A stretch of DNA of 64,000 nt from Mycolicibacterium mageritense (GTDB lineage: Bacteria; Actinomycetota; Actinomycetes; Mycobacteriales; Mycobacteriaceae), in NCBI RefSeq assembly GCF_010727475.1, contig NZ_AP022567.1, positions 2,666,001 to 2,730,000 of the forward strand, read 5' to 3'. This document shows positions 16,117 to 24,435 of this stretch, one piece after another; position 1 is the stretch's first letter; the number at the start of each line of letters is the position of its first letter. The translations under genes were made by a program, and so were the position numbers. The notes beneath the pieces are model-generated. The model did not search any database and was not told the origin of the DNA. It was given only the letters and a program-made list of their open reading frames with translations.

Positions 16117-17037
16117 ATGCAAGCTGTCACTGTTTCCGATCAAGAGGCCGGGGTGGCCGGAATGTCGCTGACGGAGCTGCCCTATCCTCAACCGGACACC
16201 AACGATGTCGTCGTGCAGGTGCATGCCGCCGGCTTCACGCCCGGAGAGCTCGAATGGCCCGGTACCTGGGTTGATCGCGGTGGGCGGGATCGCACACCGA
16301 GCGTGCCGGGGCACGAGCTGGCGGGCGTTGTGGTCGAGTTGGGCGACGGAACCACTGGATTGACCGTGGGGCAGCGGGTGTTCGGCCTGGCCGACTGGAC
16401 CCGCAACGGCTCGCTCGCGCAGTACATCGCGGTGGAAGCCCGCAATCTGGCACCGTTGCCCATCGACATCGACTACGCGGTGGCTGCCGCGCTGCCGATC
16501 TCCGGACTGGTGGCCTGGCAGGGCCTGTTCGATCACGGTCGCCTCGAGGCCGGACAAACGGTGCTGATCCACGGTGCCGCAGGCGGTGTCGGTTCGCTCG
16601 CGGTACAGCTCGCCGTCGAAGTCGGCGCGCATGTCATCGGTACCGGGCGGATGGCGGATCGCGAGCGGGCGGTCGCGCTCGGCGTCCATGACTTCCTCGA
16701 CTTGGAGACCGAAAAGCTGGAGGACATCGGAGAGGCCGACGTGGTGTTCGATGTGATCGGGGGAGAGATCCTGGCGCGCTCGGCGGCGGTGGTGCGCGCC
16801 GGTGGAACCCTCGTGACGATCGCAGAACCGCCCAAGGTTCAGCCACAGGACGGGCGAGCACTGTACTTTGTCGTCGAAGCTGACCGAGCGCAGCTTGCGG
16901 GGCTCGCTGCTCGGGTTCGCGATGGACGCCTCAAGCCCGTCGTGGGTGCTGTACTGCCACTGGCCGATGCCGCCGCGGCGTTCGCACCCAAGAAGCGGAT
17001 CCCCGGCAAGACGATCCTGCACGTCGCGCACGACTGA
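16117..17037 (+). CDS. NADP-dependent MDR quinone/enone oxidoreductase
   Basis: 306 residues. GroES-like half with GFTPGELEWPGTW and PSVPGHELAGVV; Rossmann half with the loop LIHGAAGGVGSLAVQLA and a strand ending in GTGRM. Catalytic zinc ligands are missing, so it is a quinone/enone reductase like the gene at 11048, though the two are not close paralogues. ATG 16117 has GGGAAAGGA at 16102-16110. Downstream by 26 nt is a small membrane protein, probably in the same transcript. Confidence 0.87.
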   Translation: MQAVTVSDQEAGVAGMSLTELPYPQPDTNDVVVQVHAAGFTPGELEWPGTWVDRGGRDRTPSVPGHELAGVVVELGDGTTGLTVGQRVFGLADWTRNGSLAQYIAVEARNLAPLPIDIDYAVAAALPISGLVAWQGLFDHGRLEAGQTVLIHGAAGGVGSLAVQLAVEVGAHVIGTGRMADRERAVALGVHDFLDLETEKLEDIGEADVVFDVIGGEILARSAAVVRAGGTLVTIAEPPKVQPQDGRALYFVVEADRAQLAGLAARVRDGRLKPVVGAVLPLADAAAAFAPKKRIPGKTILHVAHD

Positions 17038-17063
17038 CCAGGATCTGCGGGGGCAAAGAACGC

Positions 17064-17516
17064 ATGCGAATCTCGTTTGTGGTCAGGCCAGTCCGACGAA
17101 TCGCGCCGGCGGTGGTGCCCCTTACCTCGTGGCCGATCGGGCTACTGGTTGCGGCGTGGCTCGTTCCGGGAGTGTCGTTGTCGGCGTTCGGCTTCACCCT
17201 CGCCACGGTGGCGTTCCTGGTTGCGCAGACCGTCTTGTCCTTGGCGGCCTTACGATTGCCGCATCAGTATGCGTCGCTGTTCCTTGGCGGCACTGGCCTC
17301 GCATTGACGATCGTCGCGTTGATCCTCGCGTCCATTCCGACGCGAGGAATCATCATTGACGGCACGGCCGCGTGGTTGGCCACGACGGTGTTGGCGTGGC
17401 TCGTGACAACGATAGGGGCCATCGCGCTACCCGGCTTGCTCATCGGCGATGGCGTACAGGAGTCGGAAGATCCTGGTCCGTATCAAGATTCGACACCGCG
17501 ACAGAGCCGACTCTGA
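17064..17516 (+). CDS. Four-helix membrane protein (holin IV-superfamily-like)
   Basis: 150 residues. Four hydrophobic segments (about 18-38, 42-62, 70-88, 104-124) with short loops, a basic N terminus (RPVRR) and a hydrophilic C-terminal tail. The pattern resembles the phage holin IV superfamily-like membrane proteins found in actinobacterial stress loci, but no diagnostic motif is present. ATG 17064 follows GGGGG at 17048-17052. Its stop TGA overlaps the ATG of the UsfY-like gene by one base (TGATG). Confidence 0.72.
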   Translation: MRISFVVRPVRRIAPAVVPLTSWPIGLLVAAWLVPGVSLSAFGFTLATVAFLVAQTVLSLAALRLPHQYASLFLGGTGLALTIVALILASIPTRGIIIDGTAAWLATTVLAWLVTTIGAIALPGLLIGDGVQESEDPGPYQDSTPRQSRL

Positions 17517-17821
17517 TGGGCGATACGCACCAGGATCCGACCGATCATTCCAGAACCACGCAACCCCACGCCGGCATTGCGATGAAGGACAACTTCATCT
17601 GGCCCGGTTTGATTCTCCTGGCCGTCGCGATTTGCGGGCTGATCGGCACTGCGGTGGCCGCGTCGTATCGCCATTACGAATGGCTGTACGCCACGGTGCT
17701 GATCGCCGGCCTGGCCACGAGTGCCGGTGTGTTGTGGCTGGTGGTGGAGAATCGTCGCGTCAACCGCGTCGACGCACAGTGGGACGCCGCGCACCTGCGC
17801 GTGCCACCCGATCGACGCTGA
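17516..17821 (+). CDS. usfY: UsfY-like small membrane protein
   Basis: 101 residues, two membrane segments (about 28-48 and 55-76). The start MGDTHQDPTDHSRTTQPHAG, the KDNFIWPGL entry to helix 1 and the WLVVENRRV exit from helix 2 match mycobacterial UsfY, which in M. tuberculosis lies next to the sigF operon. The function of UsfY is unknown. Here it lies upstream of an ECF sigma factor instead, separated by operator E. Its ATG overlaps the preceding stop by one base, so the two membrane proteins are coupled. Confidence 0.78.
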   Translation: MGDTHQDPTDHSRTTQPHAGIAMKDNFIWPGLILLAVAICGLIGTAVAASYRHYEWLYATVLIAGLATSAGVLWLVVENRRVNRVDAQWDAAHLRVPPDRR

Positions 17822-17902
17822 TGTGCCTCGCCCGTGCGTCGGATCCGGCAATCGGGAGGCGCTGGGGGAGAAGAAGATTCAGTGGCGTTGTGACGGTCGG
17901 TA

Positions 17903-17946
17903 TCACCCGGGTGGATCGGTGCTCCGGGCGATGACAACTCATCCCC
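17903..17946. promoter_or_regulatory. Two-part GGGTGA operator E (upstream of sigma factor)
   Basis: TCACCCGGGTGG (17903-17914), 11 nt, then GGGCGA-TGACAAC-TCATCCCC (17926-17946). The right part has one change in each arm. The sigma-factor ATG is only 20 nt further on. If the transcription start has the same offset as at the other copies, this mRNA would be leaderless or nearly so. Confidence 0.75.
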
Positions 17947-17966
17947 GCCGTCGCCAGCATGTGGTC

Positions 17967-18563
17967 ATGGAACCAATCGATCCCCCTGCAGACAGCGGTT
18001 CATCCCAGGCATCGCGCGATCCAGAGCTGGCCGCCCGATTCGTCAACGGCGCGCTGCCGTATCTGAACCAGCTCCATCAACGTGCTCGCAGAATTACGGG
18101 CAATGCCATGGATGCCGAAGACCTCGTACAAGAGACGATGTTGAAGGCTTACGCCGGGTACAACACGTTCACCGAAGGAACCAACCTTCGCGCGTGGCTG
18201 TTCTGCATCATGGCCAACACCCATATCAACCATCTGCGGCGGGCGCGACACCGCCCGATCGAGTACCTCAGCGACCACATCACCGACCAACAACTGGCCG
18301 CCGAGGATCGACACGCCTCGCGCGGATCACGCTCCGCGGAACTCGAAGCGCTGGACGCGCTGCCGGACGGCGATCTCGCCGACGCGATGGCGACACTGCC
18401 CGTGCAGTTCCGGCTGGCTGTTTACTATCGCGATGTCGTCGGACTCCGAGGCCGCGAGATCGCCGAGGTGATGGCGTGCTGCGAAGGCACCGTCATGTCA
18501 CGTGTGCACCGGGGCCGCGAACGGTTACGAACGCTTTTGCGACCTGCCCACGAAGGGGCATGA
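17967..18563 (+). CDS. ECF sigma factor, SigH/SigR-like
   Basis: 198 residues. Region 2 reads NAMDAEDLVQETMLKAYAGY then GTNLRAWLF, and region 4 reads LPVQFRLAVYYRDVVGLRGREIAE then GTVMSRVHRGRERLR. Both match the mycobacterial SigH / Streptomyces SigR group, which drives thiol-oxidation responses. SigH-type genes are normally followed by a zinc-binding anti-sigma (RshA/RsrA); here the next gene is a DHFR-like reductase and no HxxxCxxC protein is seen. ATG 17967 is assumed, GTG 17961 is possible. Control at the promoter by operator E may replace an anti-sigma factor (inference). Confidence 0.88.
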   Translation: MEPIDPPADSGSSQASRDPELAARFVNGALPYLNQLHQRARRITGNAMDAEDLVQETMLKAYAGYNTFTEGTNLRAWLFCIMANTHINHLRRARHRPIEYLSDHITDQQLAAEDRHASRGSRSAELEALDALPDGDLADAMATLPVQFRLAVYYRDVVGLRGREIAEVMACCEGTVMSRVHRGRERLRTLLRPAHEGA

Positions 18564-18627
18564 GCACTCGAGGCGGATCGACCCGGGCGTCGCGATGACT
18601 TTCGCTCTTTGGTGCAGTCTGATCTGC

Positions 18628-19194
18628 ATGGGCAAGCTCATCTATGGCCTCAACGTGTCGGTGGACGGGTACATCGCCGATGCACAAGGCAACATCGACT
18701 GGTCCGATCCGAGCGATGAACTGCATCAGTACTGGAACGACTTCGAGCGGGAGACCGCGCTGTCGTTCTATGGCCGGCGGCTCTACGAACTGATGGCCGA
18801 GTACTGGCCGACGGCCGACCAGGATCCGGACGCCACGCCGTTGATCGTCGACTTCGCCCGCATCTGGCGCGCCATGCCGAAGGTCGTGTTCTCGGGCACT
18901 CTCGAGTCCGTCGACTGGAACTCGCGCCTGGAACGTGGCGACCCGGTCGAGGTGGTGAGGAAGCTCAAAGCCGAAACCGACGGCAGGCTCGAGGTGGCCG
19001 GCGCGACCCTGGCCGCACCGATCGTGCAGGCGGGACTGGTGGACGAATTCCGGATCGTGATCGCGCCGACCGCGGTGGGCGGCGGCACCCCGTTCTTCCC
19101 GACCCTGCCGTCGTGGATCTCGCTGCGACTGCTGGAGAACCGCACCTTCCCCGGCGGCACGGTTCTGCTGCGCTATGAGGCGAAACACGAGTGA
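18628..19194 (+). CDS. DHFR/RibD C-terminal-domain reductase
   Basis: 188 residues with the DHFR/RibD fold: MGKLIYGLNVSVDGYIADAQG at the N terminus, FYGRRLYELM in the middle, KVVFSGTLESVDW, and the closing GGGTPFFPTLPSW loop typical of YwjB/YyaP-like reductases. These use NADPH or F420, and their substrates are mostly unknown. ATG 18628 is the first codon that gives the conserved start. The gap from the sigma gene is 64 nt. Its TGA overlaps an upstream GTG of the next frame, but that gene most likely begins at 19248. Confidence 0.82.
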   Translation: MGKLIYGLNVSVDGYIADAQGNIDWSDPSDELHQYWNDFERETALSFYGRRLYELMAEYWPTADQDPDATPLIVDFARIWRAMPKVVFSGTLESVDWNSRLERGDPVEVVRKLKAETDGRLEVAGATLAAPIVQAGLVDEFRIVIAPTAVGGGTPFFPTLPSWISLRLLENRTFPGGTVLLRYEAKHE

Positions 19195-19247
19195 TCGACG
19201 TTGCACAGCCGGCTAACGCCGATCCGGTGGATACCGATAACAAGGGC

Positions 19248-19685
19248 ATGACTGCGTACCGCACTGCCGGCGTGCTTGCCGCGGCGTTGGCTGCGCCCTG
19301 GTTGTGGGCGACGACGGCCCACGCCGAGGGGTCTGCGCAACTCGACCGTGTCCCGGTGGTGGCGTCACCGACGTGTGGCGGGAGCGTCAGCGCCGAGGCG
19401 CAGGTGACGCCGGTTCAGGTCGGGGACCGGGTCGAGGACGGCGTGCGCGTTGCGATCCACTACGACGCGGGTGTCTACGACGGCTCGTGCTCGCTGACCG
19501 TGGCGGCTAATTGGGTGAACCTCGATACCGGCGCCTCGGGACGAGGGGATATCACCGCGGTGTCAACGATTGACGGGCACTACGGCTTCATCGGCTACGC
19601 CAACACCACGTTCGAAACGGGTAGCGGCACAGTGGTCGTCACCCTGAGTTCGCACCCGGGGGCCGAGCTGCGGATCACGACGTGA
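19248..19685 (+). CDS. Small secreted protein, unknown family
   Basis: 145 residues. A Sec signal peptide is clear: MTAYRTAG, a hydrophobic core of Leu/Ala, and a cleavage site near TTAHA-EG. The mature part (about 118 residues) is rich in beta-prone Thr/Val/Gly stretches and holds two cysteines (SPTCGG and DGSCSL) that could form a disulfide. No domain recognised. AAGGG before ATG 19248 supports this start over GTG 19191. It converges on the DUF1906 gene with only 2 nt between the stops. Confidence 0.7.
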   Translation: MTAYRTAGVLAAALAAPWLWATTAHAEGSAQLDRVPVVASPTCGGSVSAEAQVTPVQVGDRVEDGVRVAIHYDAGVYDGSCSLTVAANWVNLDTGASGRGDITAVSTIDGHYGFIGYANTTFETGSGTVVVTLSSHPGAELRITT

Positions 19686-19687
19686 CC

Positions 19688-20458
19688 TCACGGGTGTAGG
19701 TTCCACTGGCCGCAATCCTGGGCCAGGACGTCGTTGACGTCGACTTCGAGTCCACCGACCACCGGGCCGGGATTGGACGCCGTGCTCACGATGCGTTGGT
19801 AGAGAACCGCGGCAGGGTGGATCTGCCCGCCCGACCACGATCGCGTCTGCCATGCCCACGCCCGGCCCGGTGTGCTCGACCTCCCGATGACACCGTCGGC
19901 AATGGCCCACTGGCACGGTCGGATACCCGCGTATATGCCGGTGCGCTGCACCCCGATCACCGAGTTGATTCCGCGAAACCACGGCAGCGCCACGTTGTTC
20001 CACGTGTTGTGGTCGATGTCGTCGTCGACGCTGAAGAAGATCGGGGCGCTGCGGCCACCGCCTGCCGCGGTGTGGAGCTGCCACGCGGTGCGAGCGTCGG
20101 CCACCCCGCCGGCATATCCACGCGTGAAGTCCGACGGCGCAGTACCGCCCGGCTTGCCGTACTGGTAGTTGCTGACGATCACGAGTCCGGCGGCCGTCAG
20201 CGACTGGGCGTAGGGCAAGGTGATCGGCTTGGCGCCAAAAGACGAGCCGGGACGCGATGTCGAGACGTAGTTGATCACGCCGGAGTGTCCCGCGGCCCGG
20301 ATGTCCCGAGCCGGAATCTGACGCATGGCGAAGTCGATCAGAGTGGGCGCGGCAGCCGACGCCGGGGGAGCTCCGATGCCCGCTGCTACCGCACCCAGCC
20401 CGGCCAGCGCCGACACCGCGGTGGCGTAGCGCAGGACGTCACGCCGGGAAACCTGCAC
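19688..20458 (-). CDS. Tat-exported DUF1906 (Rv2525c-like) protein
   Basis: 256 residues. The twin-arginine signal is SRRDVLRYA, followed by a hydrophobic stretch and the Ala-rich cleavage region PPASAAA. The mature protein is a DUF1906/glycoside-hydrolase-like TIM barrel: LIDFAMRQIP, GVINYVSTSRPGS, IVSNYQYGKPGG, APIFFSVDDDID, TGIYAG, AWAWQT and DVDVNDVLAQDCG. M. tuberculosis Rv2525c is a Tat substrate at the cell surface with a proposed role in envelope glycan processing. The acidic residues DDDID and the second Asp cluster fit a GH25-like active site. A paralogue lies at 30400-31179. Confidence 0.87.
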   Translation of the reverse strand: MQVSRRDVLRYATAVSALAGLGAVAAGIGAPPASAAAPTLIDFAMRQIPARDIRAAGHSGVINYVSTSRPGSSFGAKPITLPYAQSLTAAGLVIVSNYQYGKPGGTAPSDFTRGYAGGVADARTAWQLHTAAGGGRSAPIFFSVDDDIDHNTWNNVALPWFRGINSVIGVQRTGIYAGIRPCQWAIADGVIGRSSTPGRAWAWQTRSWSGGQIHPAAVLYQRIVSTASNPGPVVGGLEVDVNDVLAQDCGQWNLHP

Positions 20459-20571
20459 GTCGCGATGTTAACAAAGTGATTGGTGTTAACAGTGTGACCA
20501 CGCTGGTTGATGCCAGCTCGTATTCGATCGGTTACTTGTCGATCACGACCCCGCACCGATACCGCGCGTCG

Positions 20572-21855
20572 TCAGTTGAGTGGTGGCGGTTGTGGTTGGT
20601 AGGGGGTGTACCACCACCAGTCGGCGTGTTCGCCGGTGGGCCCGGGGTAGGGCGGGACGTCGGGTGGGGGTGTGGTGGGTGGGCGGGCCACCGAGGCGCT
20701 GGTCAACGCCCGCCCGGTGGTGTCGGTGACGACGAGGCGGTGGGCGGGTCCGGTGATGGTGAGGCCGCCGCGATGATGCAGCCGGTGATGGTAGGGGCAG
20801 AGCAGGACGAGGTTGTCCAGTTCGGTGAGTCCGCCGTCCTCCCAATGGATGAGGTGGTGGGCGTGCAGTCCGCGGGTGGCGCCGCAGCCGGGCACGACAC
20901 AGCAGGTGTCGCGGTGTTCGAGGGCTCGGCGCAGGCGCCGGTTGACGGTGCGGGTGGCGCGTCCGGTGCCGATGAGCTGGCCGTGGCGTTCGAACCAGGC
21001 CTCGCAGGTCGCATCACAGGTCAGGTAGCGGCGCTCGGCGTCGGTCAGCAGCGGACCGAGGTGCAGGGACGCGACGGGTGTCTCGACGTCGACGTGCACC
21101 ACCACGGTGGTGTGCTGGCCGTGCGGGCGACGCGCCACGTCGGTGTCCCAGCCGGCGCAGATGAGGCTCATGAACGCATCTACGGTGTGCGGGAACGGTG
21201 GCGCCTGCCCGGCCGCCGGCTCGTCGGTGTGGTGGTCGCGGCGCCAGTCGGCGATCAGGGCGTCGAGATGGGATTGCAGCGCGGCGTCGAAGGTGGCGGC
21301 GTCGACCCTTGGCAGGGTGAGGTGGTAGGTGGTGTAGCCGTCGTGGACGTCTTTGGTGAATTCCCGGTGCGGCTCCGGCTCCGGCTCAGACTCAGGCTCG
21401 GGTTCCGGTTCCGGTTCCGGCTCGGGTTGGGGGTGGGGTTCGAGTTTGGTGGCGGTGCGTAACTGTTCGACGGTGGCCACCGCGGCCAGTTCGGCGTAGT
21501 GCGCATCGGAGCCGTCGGCGGCGCGTGCGGCGATCACCCCGACCTGATCCAACGACAACCGACCCTCGCTCAACGCCCGGGTGCATTGCGGGAACTCCTC
21601 GACGCGTCGGGCGACGGCGAGCATGGTGTCGGCGTTGTGTGGGGTGATGCCGGTTTTCCAAGCCACCAACGCTGTCATCGACCGCGCGCCGGTAGCACCC
21701 CAGAGTTCGTCGCGGTCGATCTCGGCGACGATCTGCACCAACCGACCATCGATGGCGTTGCGCTGCCCGCACAATTCGGCCATCTCCTCGAACAACACCT
21801 CCAACCGCTGCACCGGGCTCGGGCCCGGAGCCACAGGAACTGCCGCCGAAGACAT
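20572..21855 (-). CDS. DUF222 / HNH endonuclease-domain protein (13E12-like)
   Basis: 427 residues. The N-terminal DUF222 domain (about 15-150) is followed by a low-complexity linker of alternating Pro-Glu (about 142-162), then more DUF222, and an HNH domain near 330-375: CVVPGC, HAHHLIHWEDGG, LDNLVLLCPYHHRLHH. The four zinc Cys/His and the catalytic His-Asn-His are present, so nuclease activity is plausible. These genes are multicopy in mycobacteria (the 13E12 repeat family). The linker is encoded by a GGYTCCGGYTCC-type microsatellite. The Pro-rich C terminus ends at PPPLN. Confidence 0.88.
   Translation of the reverse strand: MSSAAVPVAPGPSPVQRLEVLFEEMAELCGQRNAIDGRLVQIVAEIDRDELWGATGARSMTALVAWKTGITPHNADTMLAVARRVEEFPQCTRALSEGRLSLDQVGVIAARAADGSDAHYAELAAVATVEQLRTATKLEPHPQPEPEPEPEPEPESEPEPEPHREFTKDVHDGYTTYHLTLPRVDAATFDAALQSHLDALIADWRRDHHTDEPAAGQAPPFPHTVDAFMSLICAGWDTDVARRPHGQHTTVVVHVDVETPVASLHLGPLLTDAERRYLTCDATCEAWFERHGQLIGTGRATRTVNRRLRRALEHRDTCCVVPGCGATRGLHAHHLIHWEDGGLTELDNLVLLCPYHHRLHHRGGLTITGPAHRLVVTDTTGRALTSASVARPPTTPPPDVPPYPGPTGEHADWWWYTPYQPQPPPLN
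21371..21428. repeat. Microsatellite-like Pro-Glu coding repeat
   Basis: A run of six-base units (GGYTCC / GGCTCA / GGCTCG variants) inside the DUF222 gene. On the minus strand it encodes an alternating Pro-Glu tract with one Ser. The unit variation suggests an older array that could still change length by slippage in multiples of two residues. Confidence 0.7.
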
Positions 21856-21906
21856 ACCCCAATCCTCGCAAAAGGGACCGACAAAACCGGACGCCCGGGC
21901 GCCCGC

Positions 21907-23406
21907 CTAATTGCCGTACAGATGCAGCGCCCGTGCAGTCATGGTGGCGATGTCTCCGCTCAGCGACGCGATGGGTGGGCCGCCGCGTTGATGGATCACA
22001 TTCGCGAGGACGACGACGTACGTGTCTGATCCCGGATCCAGCCACAGCGTCACCCCCGTGAAGCCGGTGTGGCCGAAGCTGCCGACGGGAAAGACCATGC
22101 CGCGCGGCCGGGAGTGGGCGGTGTCGATGTCCCAGCCGAGACCGCGGAGGTCGTGCCCGTCGATGGCCGGATAGTGCGGTGCGAGCAGGGGATCCGTTGT
22201 GTTGGGCGATGTTTCGATCGCCACGCGGGTGGCCTCGTTGGCGGCAGCGAGTTGGTCCGCGGTGTGCCCGGGCTGTTGCGGCGTCGTCATCAACTCCGCG
22301 GTCGCTTGTGTCAACGGGAACGGGCTCGGGCGGCCGGCGAGCCGATCGAGTAACGCCTGCGCGAACAGGCCGACATCGTGCACGGTCGAGAACACGCCCG
22401 CGCTGCCGGCGACTCCGCCCATCCGTCGCGCCGTCGGGTCGTGCACGGTTCCGCGCAGCGGATGGCCATAGTCCGGGTTGACACCCGGGGTGTCCTCGTC
22501 GAGCGCGGTCGGGGCGACGCGGGTCAGGAGTTCCGTGCTCCACATGCCCTGCGGACATTCGCCGGTGGCAGGCGCGGTGGGATCGAGAGCGATCGCCGCA
22601 CCTCGGATCTGGTGTGGGCCGCATGCTTTGGCGGCAGGAAAGTAGTGGGTATCTGACATGCCAAGGGGTGCAAAGACATTGCTTTGCACATAGCTGTCGA
22701 GGGACTGGCCGGTGATTCTCTCGACGATCGCGCCCACGAGAATGAAGCCGATGTCGGAGTAGTGGAAGCGTTCTCCGGGATTGAACACCACCCACGCGCC
22801 CAGCGCCCGGCGAATCCCTTCGGCCTTGTCAGCCTTTTCCAGTCCCCATGGCCCGTCGAGGCTCAGATCACCCGCTATGCCCGACGTATGGGTGAGCACC
22901 ATGCGCAGCGTGACTTGTGCACGGCGCGGATCGTTCGCCGGGTTGAACTCGGGCAGATACGTCTGCACGGGTTCGTCGAGCCCCACCTTGCCTTGCTCGT
23001 AGAGCTGCAGGAAGGCAGTCGTGGTCGCGACGCTCTTGGTCAGTGACGCCAGGTCGAAGATCGTGTCCTCGGTCATCGGCTCGGCGGGCGCAGGCGACCC
23101 GTCCAGTCCCGGTTCCCCGTCGAGTTTCCGATCACCGAAGGCCTGCCGGAAGACAATGTTGCCGGCGTGTCCCGCCTGGACGACCGCTCCGGGGAGTCGA
23201 TGCGCCGCAATGGCTTCGGTGACGCGCTCGGCGACCGGTGTGAAATCGCCGGCAGGAACCACGGCTGCGGTCGTAGTGGTCGTTGTTGTGGTTATTGCAG
23301 GCTCGCTGGTATGGAGAGCCGGCTGCGAGGGTTGTCCACACGACGACGTCACGACGAGGACCATCGCCACCGCGCAGGCCCGGGTGAGGCGTGCTCCGGA
23401 GATCAC
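21907..23406 (-). CDS. Serine hydrolase lipoprotein, beta-lactamase/class C fold
   Basis: 499 residues. The lipobox is VVTSSC-G near residue 23, so the mature protein is a cell-surface lipoprotein. A Thr tract of eight follows as a linker. The catalytic SxxK is in LASLTKSVA, the YxN-equivalent is FHYSDIG, and the third motif HTG is at FGHTGFTG. This is the beta-lactamase-related serine hydrolase/esterase family (EstB, penicillin-binding-protein-like); it may act as an esterase, DD-peptidase or lactamase. It is alone in its transcript, with 199 nt of featureless sequence (23407-23605) upstream. Confidence 0.88.
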   Translation of the reverse strand: MISGARLTRACAVAMVLVVTSSCGQPSQPALHTSEPAITTTTTTTTAAVVPAGDFTPVAERVTEAIAAHRLPGAVVQAGHAGNIVFRQAFGDRKLDGEPGLDGSPAPAEPMTEDTIFDLASLTKSVATTTAFLQLYEQGKVGLDEPVQTYLPEFNPANDPRRAQVTLRMVLTHTSGIAGDLSLDGPWGLEKADKAEGIRRALGAWVVFNPGERFHYSDIGFILVGAIVERITGQSLDSYVQSNVFAPLGMSDTHYFPAAKACGPHQIRGAAIALDPTAPATGECPQGMWSTELLTRVAPTALDEDTPGVNPDYGHPLRGTVHDPTARRMGGVAGSAGVFSTVHDVGLFAQALLDRLAGRPSPFPLTQATAELMTTPQQPGHTADQLAAANEATRVAIETSPNTTDPLLAPHYPAIDGHDLRGLGWDIDTAHSRPRGMVFPVGSFGHTGFTGVTLWLDPGSDTYVVVLANVIHQRGGPPIASLSGDIATMTARALHLYGN

Positions 23407-23605
23407 GTGATAACGCTAACCGGGCTGGCTGCCAGCGTCATGGAACCCGTCGCTGTGGAATGCAGAGCTGATGGCCGTGACCGCTGCTCGACGGTTTCGG
23501 AGGACTGTCACGGAACGCTTTGGTGGAGCAGCCAAGGTCTGCGATCGAACTCATGGCGGACGCCCCTGCGTCGCGGTGTCCAACCATGGTGGTCGGGTTC
23601 AGATG

Positions 23606-24310
23606 TCACTCATCATGGTGGTGATCGCCGTGCGAATCATGTGATGGCTCTGCGGCAGGGATCTTGACTTCGGTGGGTGCCGGTGGCCTCGACCCACCCT
23701 TCTCGACAACGGGCGGCGGGGCGGCTGGCACTGGAGGGTGACCGTGATCGCCGTCTGCGTGTTCGACGCTCGTGCCATGGTGGCCGGGTTCTGCGCCCGC
23801 AGGCGCATGGTGCCCGTGCCGTAGTCCCGAAGCCACGCCTGCAGTGGATGCGAGCGTGACGATCCCCGCCGCGCCCAGAAGGATCATCGCGTTCGCGTAC
23901 GCCGGTATCGGCTCTCCTTGCAGGCCGCGGTACCAAACCCAGCCGGCTCCCATCACAACGTAGATTTGCAGCAACAGGGCACAGAGGTCCGCGGCCTGCA
24001 CCAGTTCGCCCTCCCCGGCGTGCGGTCCGAACGGGGCTCCGGCGGTCCGCGAGAGTGCCCAGAGCGCAATGGCTCCCAGATTCAGCAGGATCCCGGTGGC
24101 CAGCACCGGATTGGTCGTTCGGACGAGTACGGCGCGAGCCCAGATCAGTTGGAACAGCGCGATCGAGACGAAGAACAAGCCTGATGGTATCCACTCGCGC
24201 CAGTGCGCAGGTGCGACGGAGAAGTGGATGACGGCGGCGCCGAGCGAGGCGAGCGCGGCCAGGCGAGCCGCCAGCCTACTGTCCGTCTTCTTCGCCGTCC
24301 GCGGTGACAC
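23606..24310 (-). CDS. Membrane protein with His-rich C-terminal tail
   Basis: 234 residues. Five hydrophobic segments (about 16-33, 42-60, 68-86, 105-125, 138-158) are followed by a 75-residue soluble tail with about 17 His plus Asp/Glu (RHGHHAP, GHHGT, HADGDHGH, HDSHGDHHHDE). The tail could bind Zn, Cu, Ni or Co. No family recognised. The start is GTG at 24310-24308. The stretch to the next gene (24311-24460) shows only the end of an 18-nt tandem duplication and no gene. Confidence 0.72.
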   Translation of the reverse strand: MSPRTAKKTDSRLAARLAALASLGAAVIHFSVAPAHWREWIPSGLFFVSIALFQLIWARAVLVRTTNPVLATGILLNLGAIALWALSRTAGAPFGPHAGEGELVQAADLCALLLQIYVVMGAGWVWYRGLQGEPIPAYANAMILLGAAGIVTLASTAGVASGLRHGHHAPAGAEPGHHGTSVEHADGDHGHPPVPAAPPPVVEKGGSRPPAPTEVKIPAAEPSHDSHGDHHHDE

Positions 24311-24435
24311 TTGTCCGATGATGACAGCATTGCCGCGTTCGGTGACCAGGCGACATCACATCTCAACCTGAACGAGATTGCTCTGTCACGCGCTGTGCCC
24401 ATTTGCCGACGACATGGAGGCCTGCGAGGCCGTCA

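Noticed and set aside
20572..21855. DUF222/HNH gene as part of a mobile element or homing endonuclease.
   Set aside because: No terminal repeats, interrupted host gene or recombinase is seen; such genes are ordinary multicopy residents of mycobacterial chromosomes.
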